A stretch of DNA of 64,000 nt, from NCBI GenBank assembly GCA_963717955.1, contig CAVQXR010000001.1, positions 2,356,001 through 2,420,000 on the forward strand. The letters run 5' to 3'. A program made the translations under genes and the position numbers. Source of the DNA: CAVQXR01 sp963717955. GTDB lineage: Bacteria; Actinomycetota; Thermoleophilia; Gaiellales; Gaiellaceae. Below the pieces are notes generated by a model. That model worked only from the letters and a program-made list of their open reading frames with translations. It did not search any database and had not been told where the DNA came from. Below, in pieces: positions 35,435 to 45,177 of this stretch (position 1 is its first letter; every line of letters begins with the position of its first letter).

Positions 35435-36382
35435 GTGGCTGCGCTCCTCGGACGCGCGGCGCCGCCGGGGTCGACCATCGGGGTCGTTAGCCCGGGGAGC
35501 GCGCCAGAGAGCCGCGCCGACGTCCTGCGGGGCGTGGCGTGGTGGGAGGCGCAGGGGTACCGGGTGAAGCTGGCAGCGGGAGCGCTCGACCGCGCCGACT
35601 GGCACGCGGGCAGCCCGGAGACGCGGGCCCGCGACCTCCAGGTCGCGTTCGCGGATCCGGAGATCGACGCGATTCAGTGCCTGCGTGGCGGGTACGGCTC
35701 GGCGCAGATCGTGCCGCTGCTCGACTTCGAGGCGATCGCCGCCTCGCCGAAGCTGTTCGTCGGCTTCTCGGACATCACGGCGCTCCACGCCGCGTTGCAC
35801 CGGTTCACCGGCCTCGCGACCTTCTACGGCCCGACGCTGACGAGCATGGGTCCCGATGTCGCCGCGCTCACCGCCGAGCGCCTGCTCGGCGTGCTCGGCG
35901 GCGACACGACCGGGCCCGTCCCGCACGACGAACGGTTGACGCCGCTGACGATCTCCGGCGGCCGTGCGAGCGGAACCCTCCTGGGCGGCTGCCTCGGCGA
36001 CCTGACCCACACCCTCGGGACACCGTGGGAGCCCGCCCTCCAGGGGGCGATCCTCGTCCTCGAGGAGGTCGGGCGCGCACCAATCCAGATCGACCGGGCG
36101 CTGCTGCACCTCGAGCAGGCCGGCCGCCTCGAGGGCGTCCGCGGTATCGTCGTCGGGGAGCTCGCCGGGTGCGAGTGGCACGAGTGGACGTCGGCTCCGC
36201 ACTCGAAGACGCTCGAGGAGGTTCTCGCCGATCGGCTCGGCCCGCTGGGGATCCCGATCCTCTACGGGCTTCCGCTCGGCCACGGCGCGTCGATCGCGAC
36301 GCTGCCGCTCGGCGTCACGGCGACGCTCGACGCCGACGCGACGAGCCTCACCGTCGAGGAGCCGGCGCTCCGGACGGACTAG
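35435..36382 (+). CDS. S66 family LD-carboxypeptidase, copy 2
   Basis: A 315-residue cytosolic S66 peptidase, paralogous to 25273-26238. Motifs TIGVVSPGSAPESRADVLRG, QCLRGGYGSAQIVPLLDF, nucleophile FVGFSDITALHAALH, ILVLEEVGRAPI and LPLGHGASIATLPLGV. The glutamate motif is LEEVG, closer to classical LdcA than the DVDAP version in copy 1, so the two may differ in substrate. The TAG stop belongs to the CTAG at the left edge of a 160-bp repeat. Confidence 0.9.
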   Translation: MAALLGRAAPPGSTIGVVSPGSAPESRADVLRGVAWWEAQGYRVKLAAGALDRADWHAGSPETRARDLQVAFADPEIDAIQCLRGGYGSAQIVPLLDFEAIAASPKLFVGFSDITALHAALHRFTGLATFYGPTLTSMGPDVAALTAERLLGVLGGDTTGPVPHDERLTPLTISGGRASGTLLGGCLGDLTHTLGTPWEPALQGAILVLEEVGRAPIQIDRALLHLEQAGRLEGVRGIVVGELAGCEWHEWTSAPHSKTLEEVLADRLGPLGIPILYGLPLGHGASIATLPLGVTATLDADATSLTVEEPALRTD

Positions 36383-36542
36383 TGCGGCGTCCGGGGAATG
36401 GGGTGCGGTTCCTGGCGCGCGAAAAGCAAGCCAGACAAGGACGCAGGGAGCGCCAATATGCAGGCATATTGGCGCGACCGAGGACACGGTCTGGCGCCGC
36501 TTTGCAGCCTCCAGAACCGTGCCGTGTTCCCCGGACGGTGCA
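36383..36542 (+). repeat. 160-bp CTAG-bounded inverted-repeat element, subfamily I
   Basis: CTAG on both sides (36379-36382 and 36543-36546). Ends TGCGGCGTCCGGGGAA and TTCCCCGGACGGTGCA. Core and central hairpin as in the 34.4-kb copy. Its left CTAG contains the stop codon of the S66 gene; its right edge lies nine bases from the 3' end of the minus-strand zinc-ribbon gene, so it forms a convergent intergenic spacer. Confidence 0.88.
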
Positions 36543-36555
36543 CTAGCCCCGCAGG

Positions 36556-36837
36556 TCAGGGCCGGCGCTCGCGGCGAACGGGAACGCCGAACCCGGTCGG
36601 CTCGCGAAGCGCCGCGTCGCACTCCTCGCAGACGACCGCGAACATCGACGCGATACGTGTACCGCAGGCCGGGCACCTGGTGACGAGCGTGGTCCCGCAG
36701 ACCGGACAGGCAGGCTCGACCTCCACCTCGGTCTCCGAGAAGTAGCGCTGCCCGTGCCCGCACCCCGCGCAGAAGGCGACCCAGTCGCCGAGCGTCCGCC
36801 GACGCTCCTCGCGAAGCCAGTCCGCCGCTCTGCCCAT
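36556..36837 (-). CDS. Zinc-ribbon protein with four CxxC motifs
   Basis: A 93-residue protein with four CxxC knuckles in order: FCAGCGHG, ACPVCGTT, RCPACGTR and VCEECDAA. These can bind two zinc ions. A basic tail (VPVRRERRP) ends the protein. Double zinc ribbons of this size often bind nucleic acid or act as scaffold modules. No specific family is recognised. It diverges from the E2 gene, and the intergenic region holds TATAGAGT about 25 bases before the E2 ATG. Confidence 0.7.
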   Translation of the reverse strand: MGRAADWLREERRRTLGDWVAFCAGCGHGQRYFSETEVEVEPACPVCGTTLVTRCPACGTRIASMFAVVCEECDAALREPTGFGVPVRRERRP

Positions 36838-36877
36838 CTCCGCCCACTGTATAGAGTGAACGCTCGAGGAGGTCTGC

Positions 36878-38257
36878 ATGGCCACGGGAACCGTCGTCGA
36901 CGTCGTGATGCCCCAGATGGGAGTCTCCGTCGCGGAGGGCACGATCACGAAGTGGCTGAAGGCGGAGGGCGATACGATCGCCGCCGACGAGACCCTGCTC
37001 GAGATCTCCACCGACAAGGTCGACACCGAGGTGCCCTGCCCGGCCGACGGCGTGCTCGGCGCGATCCTCGTCCAGGAAGGCGAGACCGTGCCGGTGGGAA
37101 CGACGATCGCGACCATCCTGCCACCGGGGTCGTCTCCCGGAGCAGCGACGGTGGCCCCGCACGAGGATGTGCAACCGGTCGTCGTCGAGGCCCGGCCCGG
37201 GCCGGCCCCGGCTCCCACTCCGCCGGCCGCTCCGGTCGCCCCACCCGAGGCCGAGCAGCAGCCCGGCGAGGCCGCCGAGCCCGCTCCCGCGGCCGCGGAC
37301 GGGCGCGAGGAAGGGCGCGGGTTCGTCTCGCCCGTCGTGAGCCGCATCGCGGCCGAGCACGGGGTCGACGTGTCCGCCGTCTCAGGCACGGGACGCGGTG
37401 GCCGCGTCACCAAGCAGGACATCCTCGCCTACGTCGAGGGCCGGCCCGGGCCCGCGGTACCGCCCGCCGCCGAGCCGTCCACGCCTGCGCCGGCTCCGGT
37501 GCCGAACGAGCCGCCCGCTGCCGCGGCGCCGGCCGCCCCGGCGACCGGCGAGACAATCGAGCCCATGTCGGTCATCCGCCGCGCCATCGCCGATCACATG
37601 ATCCGGTCGCAACAGACGTCGGCTCACGTGACGACCGTGTTCGAGGTCGACATGTCGAAGGTCGTCGGGATCCGCGAGCGGCGCAAGCGCGAGTACGACG
37701 AGCAGCACGGCGTTCGGCTGACGTACCTCGCCTTCATCGCACGTGCGACCGTCGACGCGCTCCAGCGATGGCCCTGGCTGAACGCGGAGCTCCGCGGCGA
37801 CCAGATCGTCGTCAAGCACGCGGTCAACCTCGGGATCGCGGTCGCGCTGGACGGCGGGAAGGGCCTGATCGTCCCCGTGATCAGACACGCGGAGGAGAAG
37901 AACCTGCTCGGGATCGCGCGCGCGATCCAGGACCTCGCGGAGCGGGCCAGGGCGAAGAAGCTCCTGCCGGACGACGTTCAGGGCGGCACGTTCACGATCA
38001 CGAACCCCGGCGGCTTCGGCGCGATCGCGGGCACGCCCATCATCAACCAGCCCCAGGTCGGGATCCTCGACGTCGAGGCGATCGTGAAACGGCCGGTCGT
38101 CGTCACCGACGAGCACGGGAACGACACGATCGGGATCCGGCCGATCATGAATTTGGCGCTCAGCTACGACCATCGGCTCGTCGACGGCGCCTACGCTGCG
38201 CCGTTCATGCGTGATGTCAAGACGAGCCTCGAGACCTGGGACGAGGACGCGTACTGA
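36878..38257 (+). CDS. 2-oxoacid dehydrogenase E2 (dihydrolipoamide acyltransferase)
   Basis: A 459-residue core subunit. Lipoyl domain with the modified lysine in LEISTDKVDTEV (about K47), a Pro/Ala-rich linker, a peripheral-subunit-binding domain (SPVVSRIAAEHGVDVSAV, then GRVTKQDILAYVE), a second linker and the catalytic domain with SYDHRLVDGAYAAPFM. The E1 and E3 genes are not in the window, so pyruvate, 2-oxoglutarate or branched-chain specificity is undecided. ATG follows GAGGAGG. lipB follows directly, fitting lipoyl supply for this enzyme. Confidence 0.93.
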   Translation: MATGTVVDVVMPQMGVSVAEGTITKWLKAEGDTIAADETLLEISTDKVDTEVPCPADGVLGAILVQEGETVPVGTTIATILPPGSSPGAATVAPHEDVQPVVVEARPGPAPAPTPPAAPVAPPEAEQQPGEAAEPAPAAADGREEGRGFVSPVVSRIAAEHGVDVSAVSGTGRGGRVTKQDILAYVEGRPGPAVPPAAEPSTPAPAPVPNEPPAAAAPAAPATGETIEPMSVIRRAIADHMIRSQQTSAHVTTVFEVDMSKVVGIRERRKREYDEQHGVRLTYLAFIARATVDALQRWPWLNAELRGDQIVVKHAVNLGIAVALDGGKGLIVPVIRHAEEKNLLGIARAIQDLAERARAKKLLPDDVQGGTFTITNPGGFGAIAGTPIINQPQVGILDVEAIVKRPVVVTDEHGNDTIGIRPIMNLALSYDHRLVDGAYAAPFMRDVKTSLETWDEDAY

Positions 38258-38280
38258 GCTGCCGGTGCTCCGTGGGCGGC

Positions 38281-38286
38281 TAGGGT
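38281..38286 (+). promoter_or_regulatory. Leaderless-type -10 TAGGGT before lipB
   Basis: TAGGGT is followed by seven bases and GTG at 38294; no ribosome site. Confidence 0.45.
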
Positions 38287-38293
38287 GCGAGCC

Positions 38294-39022
38294 GTGACCA
38301 TGCAGCCCGCGTACCTCTTGAACCTCGGCATCACCCCGTACGCAGAGGCGGTCGAGCTGCAGCAGTCACTGGCCGCCGCCGTCTCGCAGGGAGCGATCCC
38401 CGACATCGTCGTGTTGCTCGAGCACCCGCCGACGGTGACGCTCGGCCGGCGCTCGGCGGACACCGAGCTGCACGTCCCGGCCGGAGCGGACGTCGCGGTC
38501 GTCGCGACGAACCGTGGGGGCCGGTCGACCTACCATGCTCCCGGCCAGCTCGTGTGCTACCCGATCCTCGACCTGAACCGGCACGGCCGCGACGTGCGGC
38601 AGTACTGCCGCGACCTCGAGGAGGTGGTGATCCGGACGCTCGCAGCCTTCGGCCTCGACGGCGAGCGGATCGACGGGCTCACCGGCGTCTGGCTGCGCGG
38701 GCCCGACCGGAAGATCGCCTCGCTCGGCGTCCACCTGTCCCGCTGGATCTCGACCCACGGCTTCGCGCTGAACGTCGATCTCGATCCTGCCCCGTTCACC
38801 GAGTGGATCACTGCCTGCGGGCTCGACGACGCCCGGTTCACGACGATCGCCCGCGAGCTCGGCAGACCGGTCGGCGTCGCGGAGGCCCGCCCGTATGCCG
38901 TAGACGCGATCGGCGAGGTCTTCGGCCTCGAGCTCGACGAGCTTCCGGCCGAGGACGGCGCAGGGCTCTGGCCGCAGCCGCGACACGCCACGATCGGCCG
39001 CGAGCCAGCGAAAGCAAGCTGA
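38294..39022 (+). CDS. lipB: Octanoyltransferase (lipoyl synthesis)
   Basis: Transfers octanoyl from acyl carrier protein to lipoyl domains. The 242 residues include HPPTVTLGRRSA, NRGGRSTYHAPGQLVCYPI (the RGG-T-HGPGQ motif with Ala for Gly), RKIASLGVHLSRWISTHGFA with the conserved lysine, and ITACGLDDARFTT with the catalytic cysteine. GTG 38294 is preferred from the promoter spacing; ATG 38300 is possible. It is adjacent to the E2 substrate, and its partner lipA lies 5 kb downstream. Confidence 0.93.
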   Translation: MTMQPAYLLNLGITPYAEAVELQQSLAAAVSQGAIPDIVVLLEHPPTVTLGRRSADTELHVPAGADVAVVATNRGGRSTYHAPGQLVCYPILDLNRHGRDVRQYCRDLEEVVIRTLAAFGLDGERIDGLTGVWLRGPDRKIASLGVHLSRWISTHGFALNVDLDPAPFTEWITACGLDDARFTTIARELGRPVGVAEARPYAVDAIGEVFGLELDELPAEDGAGLWPQPRHATIGREPAKAS

Positions 39023-39079
39023 CCCGGCCCACAGCGGGTCGCATGCGACGCGGCCTTGCGCGCCGGATCGCACTCCGCC

Positions 39080-39397
39080 CTACGAGATGACCGGGCCGTA
39101 CACGATCGTCGACTCGGCGACGTACTCGGCCCACTCGGCGAGAAGGGCATCGAGCTCGGGGTTCCCGTCGAGACTGCGCCGGTACTCCTCGATGGACGTG
39201 ACGTCGATTACCTCGACGTACTGGCACGGCGACGGATCGACGCTGTTCAGGCGCCCGTCGATCCTCGCGACCTCGTAGCGCACGATCGCCGGCTGCCGCC
39301 GCGCAACCGGGTAGTCGACCCGCCGGATCCAATCCTCGTACGCGAGCGGGTCGATGCCCTCCTTCAGCGTGTTGAGGAAGAACACTCGCTCGGCCAT
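39080..39397 (-). CDS. REDY/HapK-like alpha-beta barrel protein
   Basis: A 105-residue protein resembling dimeric ferredoxin-like barrels: VFFLNTLKEGIDPLAYEDWI, then DYPVARRQPAIVRYEVARID, then VEVIDVTSIEEYRRSLDG. ATG 39397 follows AGGAGG six bases upstream. Such domains often act as small oxygenases, cyclases or accessory folds in biosynthetic clusters. It is last in the hyuB-hyuA-LLM operon, so it may process the same compound. The family call is by pattern only. Confidence 0.55.
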   Translation of the reverse strand: MAERVFFLNTLKEGIDPLAYEDWIRRVDYPVARRQPAIVRYEVARIDGRLNSVDPSPCQYVEVIDVTSIEEYRRSLDGNPELDALLAEWAEYVAESTIVYGPVIS

Positions 39398-39410
39398 TGA
39401 GGGCCTCCTG

Positions 39411-40406
39411 TCAAAGTCGCGGAAACACTTCGGTCGCCAGCAGTCTGGCGACGTCGTCCGCCCGTTCGAGCGGGAACAACCAGAGTCCGATGGAGTCAGA
39501 GCCTGCGTCGAGCAGGGCGCGTAGCCGGGCAGCGCATTCGTCCGGGTCGCCTGCGATCGCGAGGTCGTCGACCCACTGATCCGGCATCTCGCGCGCCACG
39601 TACGCAGCGTCTCCACGAGAGGTCAGCTCCTGCAGCTGTTCCCCGATCCCGTAGATCCGTGACAGCGCGTTGTCGGGCATGGCGTGCAGGTAGAACGCGA
39701 CCAGATCGCGCACGGCGTCGCGGGCCCGGCGACCGTCGACGTCCACCGAGCACAACGCGTAGGTCACGATCCGGTGGGCGGCCGGATCTCTTCCAGCCGA
39801 GACCGCAGCGTCCGTGACCACTCCGCGCGCCCAGCCCACGTACTCGGTGCCCGCAACGACCGACAGCACGGTGCCGTCGGCGAGCTCGCCGGACAGCCGC
39901 AAGCCCTTCTCGTTCACGACCCCCATGTAGATCGGAATGCGCTCCGCCGGCTTGTGCGTCAGCTCGACCTGGTCGAACGTGAACGTTGCACCCGCCTCGG
40001 TCACCACCCCGCCGTCGAGCAGGCAGCGCAGCGACGAGACGCAATCACGCAGAGCGCCGAGCGGAGAGGACGGTCGCAGTCCCATCTGGTCGAGCCAGGC
40101 CGGGACGCCGAGGCCGACACCCGCCCAGACCCGGCCGGGGTGCAGGCGCGACATCGTCGCGAGCTCCATCGCGTGCAGCGCCGGATGCCGGGTGACTGCC
40201 GACGCGATGCCGAGCCCGACCGGGAGCCGCTTCGTCGCAGCGAGCGCCGCCGTGATGCCTGACATGGCGCCGCCGAAGAAGCAGTCCTCCGAGAACCACA
40301 GCTCCCCGAAGCCGAGCTCCTCGGCGAGCCGGGCAGTGCCGGGGATCCGTTCCGGCGGCATGTGGCTGCCGAGAACGAGGCCGATCGGTGCCGCGGCGTC
40401 GCTCAT
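39411..40406 (-). CDS. LLM class flavin (FMN or F420)-dependent oxidoreductase
   Basis: A 331-residue TIM-barrel oxidoreductase of the bacterial luciferase-like superfamily: VLGSHMPPERIPGTARLAEE, then GFGELWFSEDCFFGGAM, then RVWAGVGLGVPAW. F420-dependent members are common in Actinomycetota, so F420 is the likelier cofactor; this is inference. The ATG overlaps the hyuA stop (ATGA). It probably acts on the product or substrate of the hydantoinase-like enzyme. Confidence 0.83.
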   Translation of the reverse strand: MSDAAAPIGLVLGSHMPPERIPGTARLAEELGFGELWFSEDCFFGGAMSGITAALAATKRLPVGLGIASAVTRHPALHAMELATMSRLHPGRVWAGVGLGVPAWLDQMGLRPSSPLGALRDCVSSLRCLLDGGVVTEAGATFTFDQVELTHKPAERIPIYMGVVNEKGLRLSGELADGTVLSVVAGTEYVGWARGVVTDAAVSAGRDPAAHRIVTYALCSVDVDGRRARDAVRDLVAFYLHAMPDNALSRIYGIGEQLQELTSRGDAAYVAREMPDQWVDDLAIAGDPDECAARLRALLDAGSDSIGLWLFPLERADDVARLLATEVFPRL

Positions 40407-42458
40407 GCCTGCTTCCTACTCGCCGGCGGTGGCGGGATGTGGATCACGAGGTTGCCGAGCCTGTCGACCTCGAGCGCCTGCCGTGGGTGCACGAGCGTGG
40501 TCGAGGACGGCTCCTCCACGATGGCAGGACCATCGGCCGTGAAACCGGACGGGAGCTCATCGCGCTCGAACACAGGCGCTTCGTGGGCTCCGTCGACGTC
40601 GAAGTCGACGACCCGCTGTGCTTTCGGACGTCCAAGCCCCCGGGCACCCACCCCGGCGAATGCCGTGCGCGGCTGACGGAGGTAGCTGGCGACGTGGAAC
40701 GTCACGATCTCACACGGAGTGCCCGGGAGCCTGAACGTGTACGCGCGCTCGTGCTCGGTGTGGAACCGGTCTTCGATCACGTCGATGCCGGCCCCGACTG
40801 GCACGGGCACTCGTACCGCGTGCTCTTGGCCCCGGTAGCGCATGTCGGCGGAGCGGACATGCTCGATTGCGGCCGGGCCGTCGCTGTCCTGGGTGAGCCG
40901 CCGCCCGGCCCCCTGCTCGAGGCCGGCGAACATTGCCTCGAGATCGGCCTGGGTGATCTCGCCGGTCGCGACGATCCTGGTCTGGCTGAGGTCCGTCCGG
41001 GGATCGGTCGTGAGCATGCCCCAGGCTGAGAAGACGCCGCAGCGGGGCGGCACGAGCACGCTCGTCACGCCGAGCTCTGCGGCCAGCGCCGCCGCGTGCA
41101 TCGCTCCGCCGCCGCCGGCGGCTACGAGGATGAAATCTCGTGGGTCGTACCCGCGTCGAACCGACACGAGCTTGAGGGCGTTGATCATGTTCGCATTGAC
41201 CAGCCGGATGATGCCGTTCACGGCCTCCGGCACCGACGCGTCGATTGTCTCGCCGAAACGGACAGCCGCCTCACGAGCGAGCTCGGGAAACACTCGCAGC
41301 TCACCCCCGAGCAGGTACTCCGGATTGAGCACGCCCGCGAGTAGCTTCGCGTCGGTGACCGTGAGCTCGCGGCCGCCTCTGCCGTAGCAGACCGGCCCGG
41401 GATCGGCCCCTGCGCTCTTCGGTCCGACCCGCAGCGCGCCTCCGCGGTCGACCCAGGCGATGCTGCCGCCGCCTGCCCCGATCTCGACGACGTCGATGAC
41501 GGGGACGAGGACCGGGTAGCCGGCGAAGTCCGGACGCCATTCGAGCCGGTACTCGGTCGTCGTCTTCGGCGCGCCGCCTTCGATCAGGCTGCACTTTGCC
41601 GTCGTGCCACCGATGTCGAGGTAGATCGCGTCGGGCGTCCCCGCCTGGGTGGCCGACGGCGGCAGCGCCGATGATTCCGGCGGCCGGGCCGGACTCGATG
41701 AGCGAGATCGGTCGAACCGCTGCCGCCTCGAGCGTCGCCGTCCCGCCGTTGGACTGCATCAGGTGGACGTCGCTGCGAAGGCCCCGCTGCCGCAGCGCGC
41801 CGGAGAGGTTGCGCAGGTAGCTGCCCGCGCTGGGCTGGACGTAGGCGTTGAGCACCACCGTGCTCGTCCGCTCGTACTCGCGCCACTCGCGGGTGACGTC
41901 GGACGAGATCGTGATCGAGACGCCGGGCAGGCGCTCTTGCAGATGCCCGCGGCACTGGCGCTCGTGGTCGGGCCGCGCGTAGGAGTGGAGAAGGCACACG
42001 GCGAGCGCCTCGAGCCCGTCCCGCCGGCATGCCTCGACGACGGCGTCGAGATCGTCGAGAACGAGGGGCCTGAGGACGTCGCCGTTGCGGTCCACCCGTT
42101 CTCGCACCTCGAAGCGGTGCCGACGTGGGACGAACGGCACCGGCTTCCGCGAGCGCAGGTTGTACATGTCCGGCCGGTTGCCGCGGCCGATTTCGAGCAC
42201 GTCGCGGAAGCCCGCCGTGGCGACGAGGCCGGTTCGGGCGCCCGTGCGCTCGGTGATGGCGTTGATCACCACCGTCGTGCCGTGGATGAACGCCGCCACG
42301 TCGTCCAGCGGAGCATCGCCGATCGCTTCCAGCAGGCCACGGGCGAACTCGGGCGGCGTGGTCAGCCGCTTCGCGACGGTCAGCTCGCCGCTCACCTCGT
42401 CGACGCTGACGACGTCCGTGAACGTCCCGCCGATGTCGGACGCGATGCGCCGGCTCAT
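40403..42458 (-). CDS. hyuA: Hydantoinase/oxoprolinase subunit A (one frameshift)
   Basis: ATP-dependent hydantoin or 5-oxoproline ring-opening subunit. The N-terminal half (RRIASDIGGTFTDVVSVDEV) and the C-terminal half (AAGGGGAMHAAALAAELGV) are in different frames. An extra C in a CCC run at about 41652 is responsible; without it the gene is 2055 bp (684 residues), the normal length, and LDIGGTTAKCSLIEGG is restored in the middle. Its ATG overlaps the hyuB stop. The substrate may be a hydantoin, oxoproline or acetone-like compound. Confidence 0.87.
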
Positions 42459-44200
42459 CGGCGGCTCCGCTTCCGGCGCGTCGCCTCGACGTCGACGAGT
42501 AGGTCAGCCCCGATCACGACGCGGTAGTCGGCGAGGGCCTGCTCGCGCGATACGTAGCCGTCGAGCACGTCGGCGAGAATTCGCTCGGGCTCGCGCTCGT
42601 AGGGGTTGCCGTAGCCGCCGCCGCCGCCCGTGACGACCCGGACGAGATCGCCGGCTTCGAGGGCGATGTGCGGGACTCGCCCATGCCTGAGCCTGAGCTC
42701 GTCGCCGCGCCGGTACTCGAGCAGGTTGTTCGTCCCGGGCCGACCTCCGGCCAGGCCCCAGGGACGTCGCCTCCAACCGCCCATGCTGCCGTAGCCGGAG
42801 ACTGCCGCGGCGTGCTCGAGGATCCGGTACTCCCGCACGCAGCCGAGCCCGCCACGGTTGGCGCCCGGGCCTCCACCTGCCTCCGTGTTCAGCGCGTAGC
42901 GCTCGACGAGAAGAGGGAATCGCGTCTCGACGACCTCGACCGGGTAGTTGTAGGTGTCTCCGTCGGTGGTCGCGATCAACGCATTCTCGCCGTCGCCGTC
43001 ACGGTCGGCGCCCCAACCGCCGACATTCGGCTCGGCGTGGACGAACAGCGACCCGTCCCGGGTGTCAGTGCCGACGATGTACGACACCGACAGGCTGGCG
43101 TAGCTGCCCGCACCGAGCCGCTCCGGCACGACCGGGGCGAGCGCCTTCCAGACCAGCTCGGTCGCGAAGGCGGAAGCTTCGTAGTACCAGCCGGTCGGTG
43201 AGGGCGACTCGGCCGAGAACACCGTACCGGGAGGGATCACGATCGTCACCGGCCGGAAGAAGCCGTCGTTGCTGCGAGCCTCGGGACTCGTGATCGCGCG
43301 GATCACGGTCTTGCAGGCCGAGTGCAGCGCTCCGGTCGTACAGTTGATCGGCCCCTGGGTCGCCGGCGCGCAGCCCGTGAAGTCGATCACCAACGTGTCG
43401 TCGCCGACCGTGACGGTCGCCTCGATGGGTAGATCGTCGTCCTTGAGCCCGTCACCGTCGATGACGTCCTCCGCCCGGTACAGACCGTTCGGGATCCTGG
43501 CGAGCTCGGCCCTCGCGATGCGCTCGCCGTGATCGAGCGCGGCCTCGAAGGCCGCCAGTACGGTCGCTGGCCCGTACCGGTCGCACGCCTCCTGGACGCG
43601 GCTCTCCCCGATGGTGACGGCTGCGATTCCCGCGTTCAGGTCGCCGGTGGCGATGTCGGGCAGCCGGACGTTCGCCCGAATGACATCGACGATGGACTGG
43701 TTGAGGACGCCGGCATCGTGCAGGCGCACGCAGGGAAGCTGGAGGCCCTCCTGGAAGATCTCCGTCGAGTCCGGTCCGATGCTCCCCGGCACCTTGCCGC
43801 CGATCTCGATCCAGTGCGTGATCGACACGGAGAATGCGACCACCACGTCGTCGGCGTACACGGGCTTGACGAGGCAGACGTCGCAGGTATGGGTACCGCC
43901 GTGGTAGGGGATGTTGGTGACGAACAGGTCGCCCGGCCGCATGCTCGCGAGGCCGAACTTCTCGATCGCGCTCTGCACCTGCGGACCGAACGTACCGGTG
44001 AAGAGCGTGAGCCCGTTCGTCTGCGCGACCACCTGCCCGCGGTCGTCGGTCAACCCGCACGCGAAGTCGAGCACCTCGTAGACGATCGGGCTCATGCTCG
44101 TTCGCGCGAGCACGACGCCCATCTCGTCCGCGGCCGCAGCGAGCTTGTCCTTGACGATCTCGAGGGTGAACGCGTCCGTCAGGCGGCGCAGTCTAGTCAC
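42455..44200 (-). CDS. hyuB: Hydantoinase/oxoprolinase subunit B
   Basis: A 581-residue partner of hyuA. Motifs [60 protein letters not shown], and the C-terminal Gly-rich turn [17 protein letters not shown] are all family features. GTG 44200 lies 61 bases from the divergent lipA start and follows GAGGAG. First gene of a four-gene minus-strand operon with hyuA, an LLM oxidoreductase and a REDY-like protein. Confidence 0.92.
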   Translation of the reverse strand: MTRLRRLTDAFTLEIVKDKLAAAADEMGVVLARTSMSPIVYEVLDFACGLTDDRGQVVAQTNGLTLFTGTFGPQVQSAIEKFGLASMRPGDLFVTNIPYHGGTHTCDVCLVKPVYADDVVVAFSVSITHWIEIGGKVPGSIGPDSTEIFQEGLQLPCVRLHDAGVLNQSIVDVIRANVRLPDIATGDLNAGIAAVTIGESRVQEACDRYGPATVLAAFEAALDHGERIARAELARIPNGLYRAEDVIDGDGLKDDDLPIEATVTVGDDTLVIDFTGCAPATQGPINCTTGALHSACKTVIRAITSPEARSNDGFFRPVTIVIPPGTVFSAESPSPTGWYYEASAFATELVWKALAPVVPERLGAGSYASLSVSYIVGTDTRDGSLFVHAEPNVGGWGADRDGDGENALIATTDGDTYNYPVEVVETRFPLLVERYALNTEAGGGPGANRGGLGCVREYRILEHAAAVSGYGSMGGWRRRPWGLAGGRPGTNNLLEYRRGDELRLRHGRVPHIALEAGDLVRVVTGGGGGYGNPYEREPERILADVLDGYVSREQALADYRVVIGADLLVDVEATRRKRSRR

Positions 44201-44248
44201 GGGCGCTCCTCGGCGACGCGCCTCCGCGGGGGCTCTCCGGCCCGTCGC

Positions 44249-44254
44249 TAAGAT
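44249..44254 (+). promoter_or_regulatory. Leaderless-type -10 TAAGAT before lipA
   Basis: TAAGAT is followed by seven bases and GTG at 44262. Confidence 0.45.
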
Positions 44255-44261
44255 GGCGCGG

Positions 44262-45177
44262 GTGACACCCGAAGCTCCAGCGCTTCCCGTTGGTGAACGT
44301 CCGAGACGACCCGAGTGGATGAAGGTTCGGGCGCCGAGCGCCGACTCACGCTACTTCGAGGTCAAGCGCCTGATCAAGGGCCACGGGCTCCACACGATCT
44401 GCGAGGAGGCTCGGTGCCCCAACATCTCCGAGTGCTGGGGCCGCGGGACGGCGACGTACCAGATACTCGGTGACACGTGCACGAGGGCGTGCCGGTACTG
44501 CTACGTCCATTCCGGCAAGCCGGACGGGCCCCCCGACCCGCTCGAGCCGCTGCGAGTCGCGCAGACCGCGAAGCGGATGGAGCTCTCCCACGTGGTCGTC
44601 ACGTCTGTCGATCGGGACGACCTGGCCGGATCGCGGCGCCGGCCACTTCGCGGCCACGATCCGCGCTCTGCGGGCGAGTCGTTCCAGGCGCGTCGGTCGA
44701 GGTGCTGACGCCGGACTTCCTCGACGTCGAGGAGCAGGCGCTCGCGACATCGTCCTCGCCGAGCGGCCCGAGGTCTTCAACCACAACATCGAGACGGTCC
44801 GGAGGCTGCACCCCCGGATGCGAGGCGCGAAGGTCGTCCTACGACCGGGCGCTCTGGCTTCTGCGCCGCGCGCCGCGAGGTGGCGGCTACCCGGTGCTGA
44901 CGAAGTCAGGGATCATCGTCGGCCTCGGCGAGACGAACGACGAGGTGCTCGAGACACTGCGCGACCTCCGCGCACACGACGTGGATGTGGTCACGATCGG
45001 CCAGTATCTCCAGCCGTCGCCGAAGCACGCGCCGATCGATCGCTGGGTGCATCCCGACGAGTTCCGGCTGTTCCGCGAGGAGGGCGAGCAATGGGCTTTC
45101 GGTCGGTCTTCTCGGGCCCGCTCGTCCGCTCGTCCTACCGGGCCGACGAGGTCACCCGTCACGCAACGCGGGCGTAG
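44262..45177 (+). pseudogene. lipA: Lipoyl synthase interrupted by multiple single-base indels
   Basis: Radical-SAM enzyme that inserts sulfur into octanoyl domains. [12 protein letters not shown] (auxiliary cluster) and [10 protein letters not shown] (radical-SAM cluster) are intact in the first frame. After about residue 122, reading the rest needs frame changes near 44628 (+1), 44684 (+1), 44740 (-1), 44836 (+1) and 45090 (-1), plus a compensating pair near 44877. The corrected length is about 304 residues with typical sequence such as PVLTKSGIIVGLGETNDEV. The last codons and stop are encoded by the first unit of a 56-bp tandem repeat. Either true decay or poor base calling explains this. 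Confidence 0.85.

Noticed and set aside
36398..36745. Protein encoded by the 160-bp elements
   Set aside because: Frames in the copies are similar only because the DNA is repeated. They have no consistent start, extend into unrelated neighbours and differ in length between copies.
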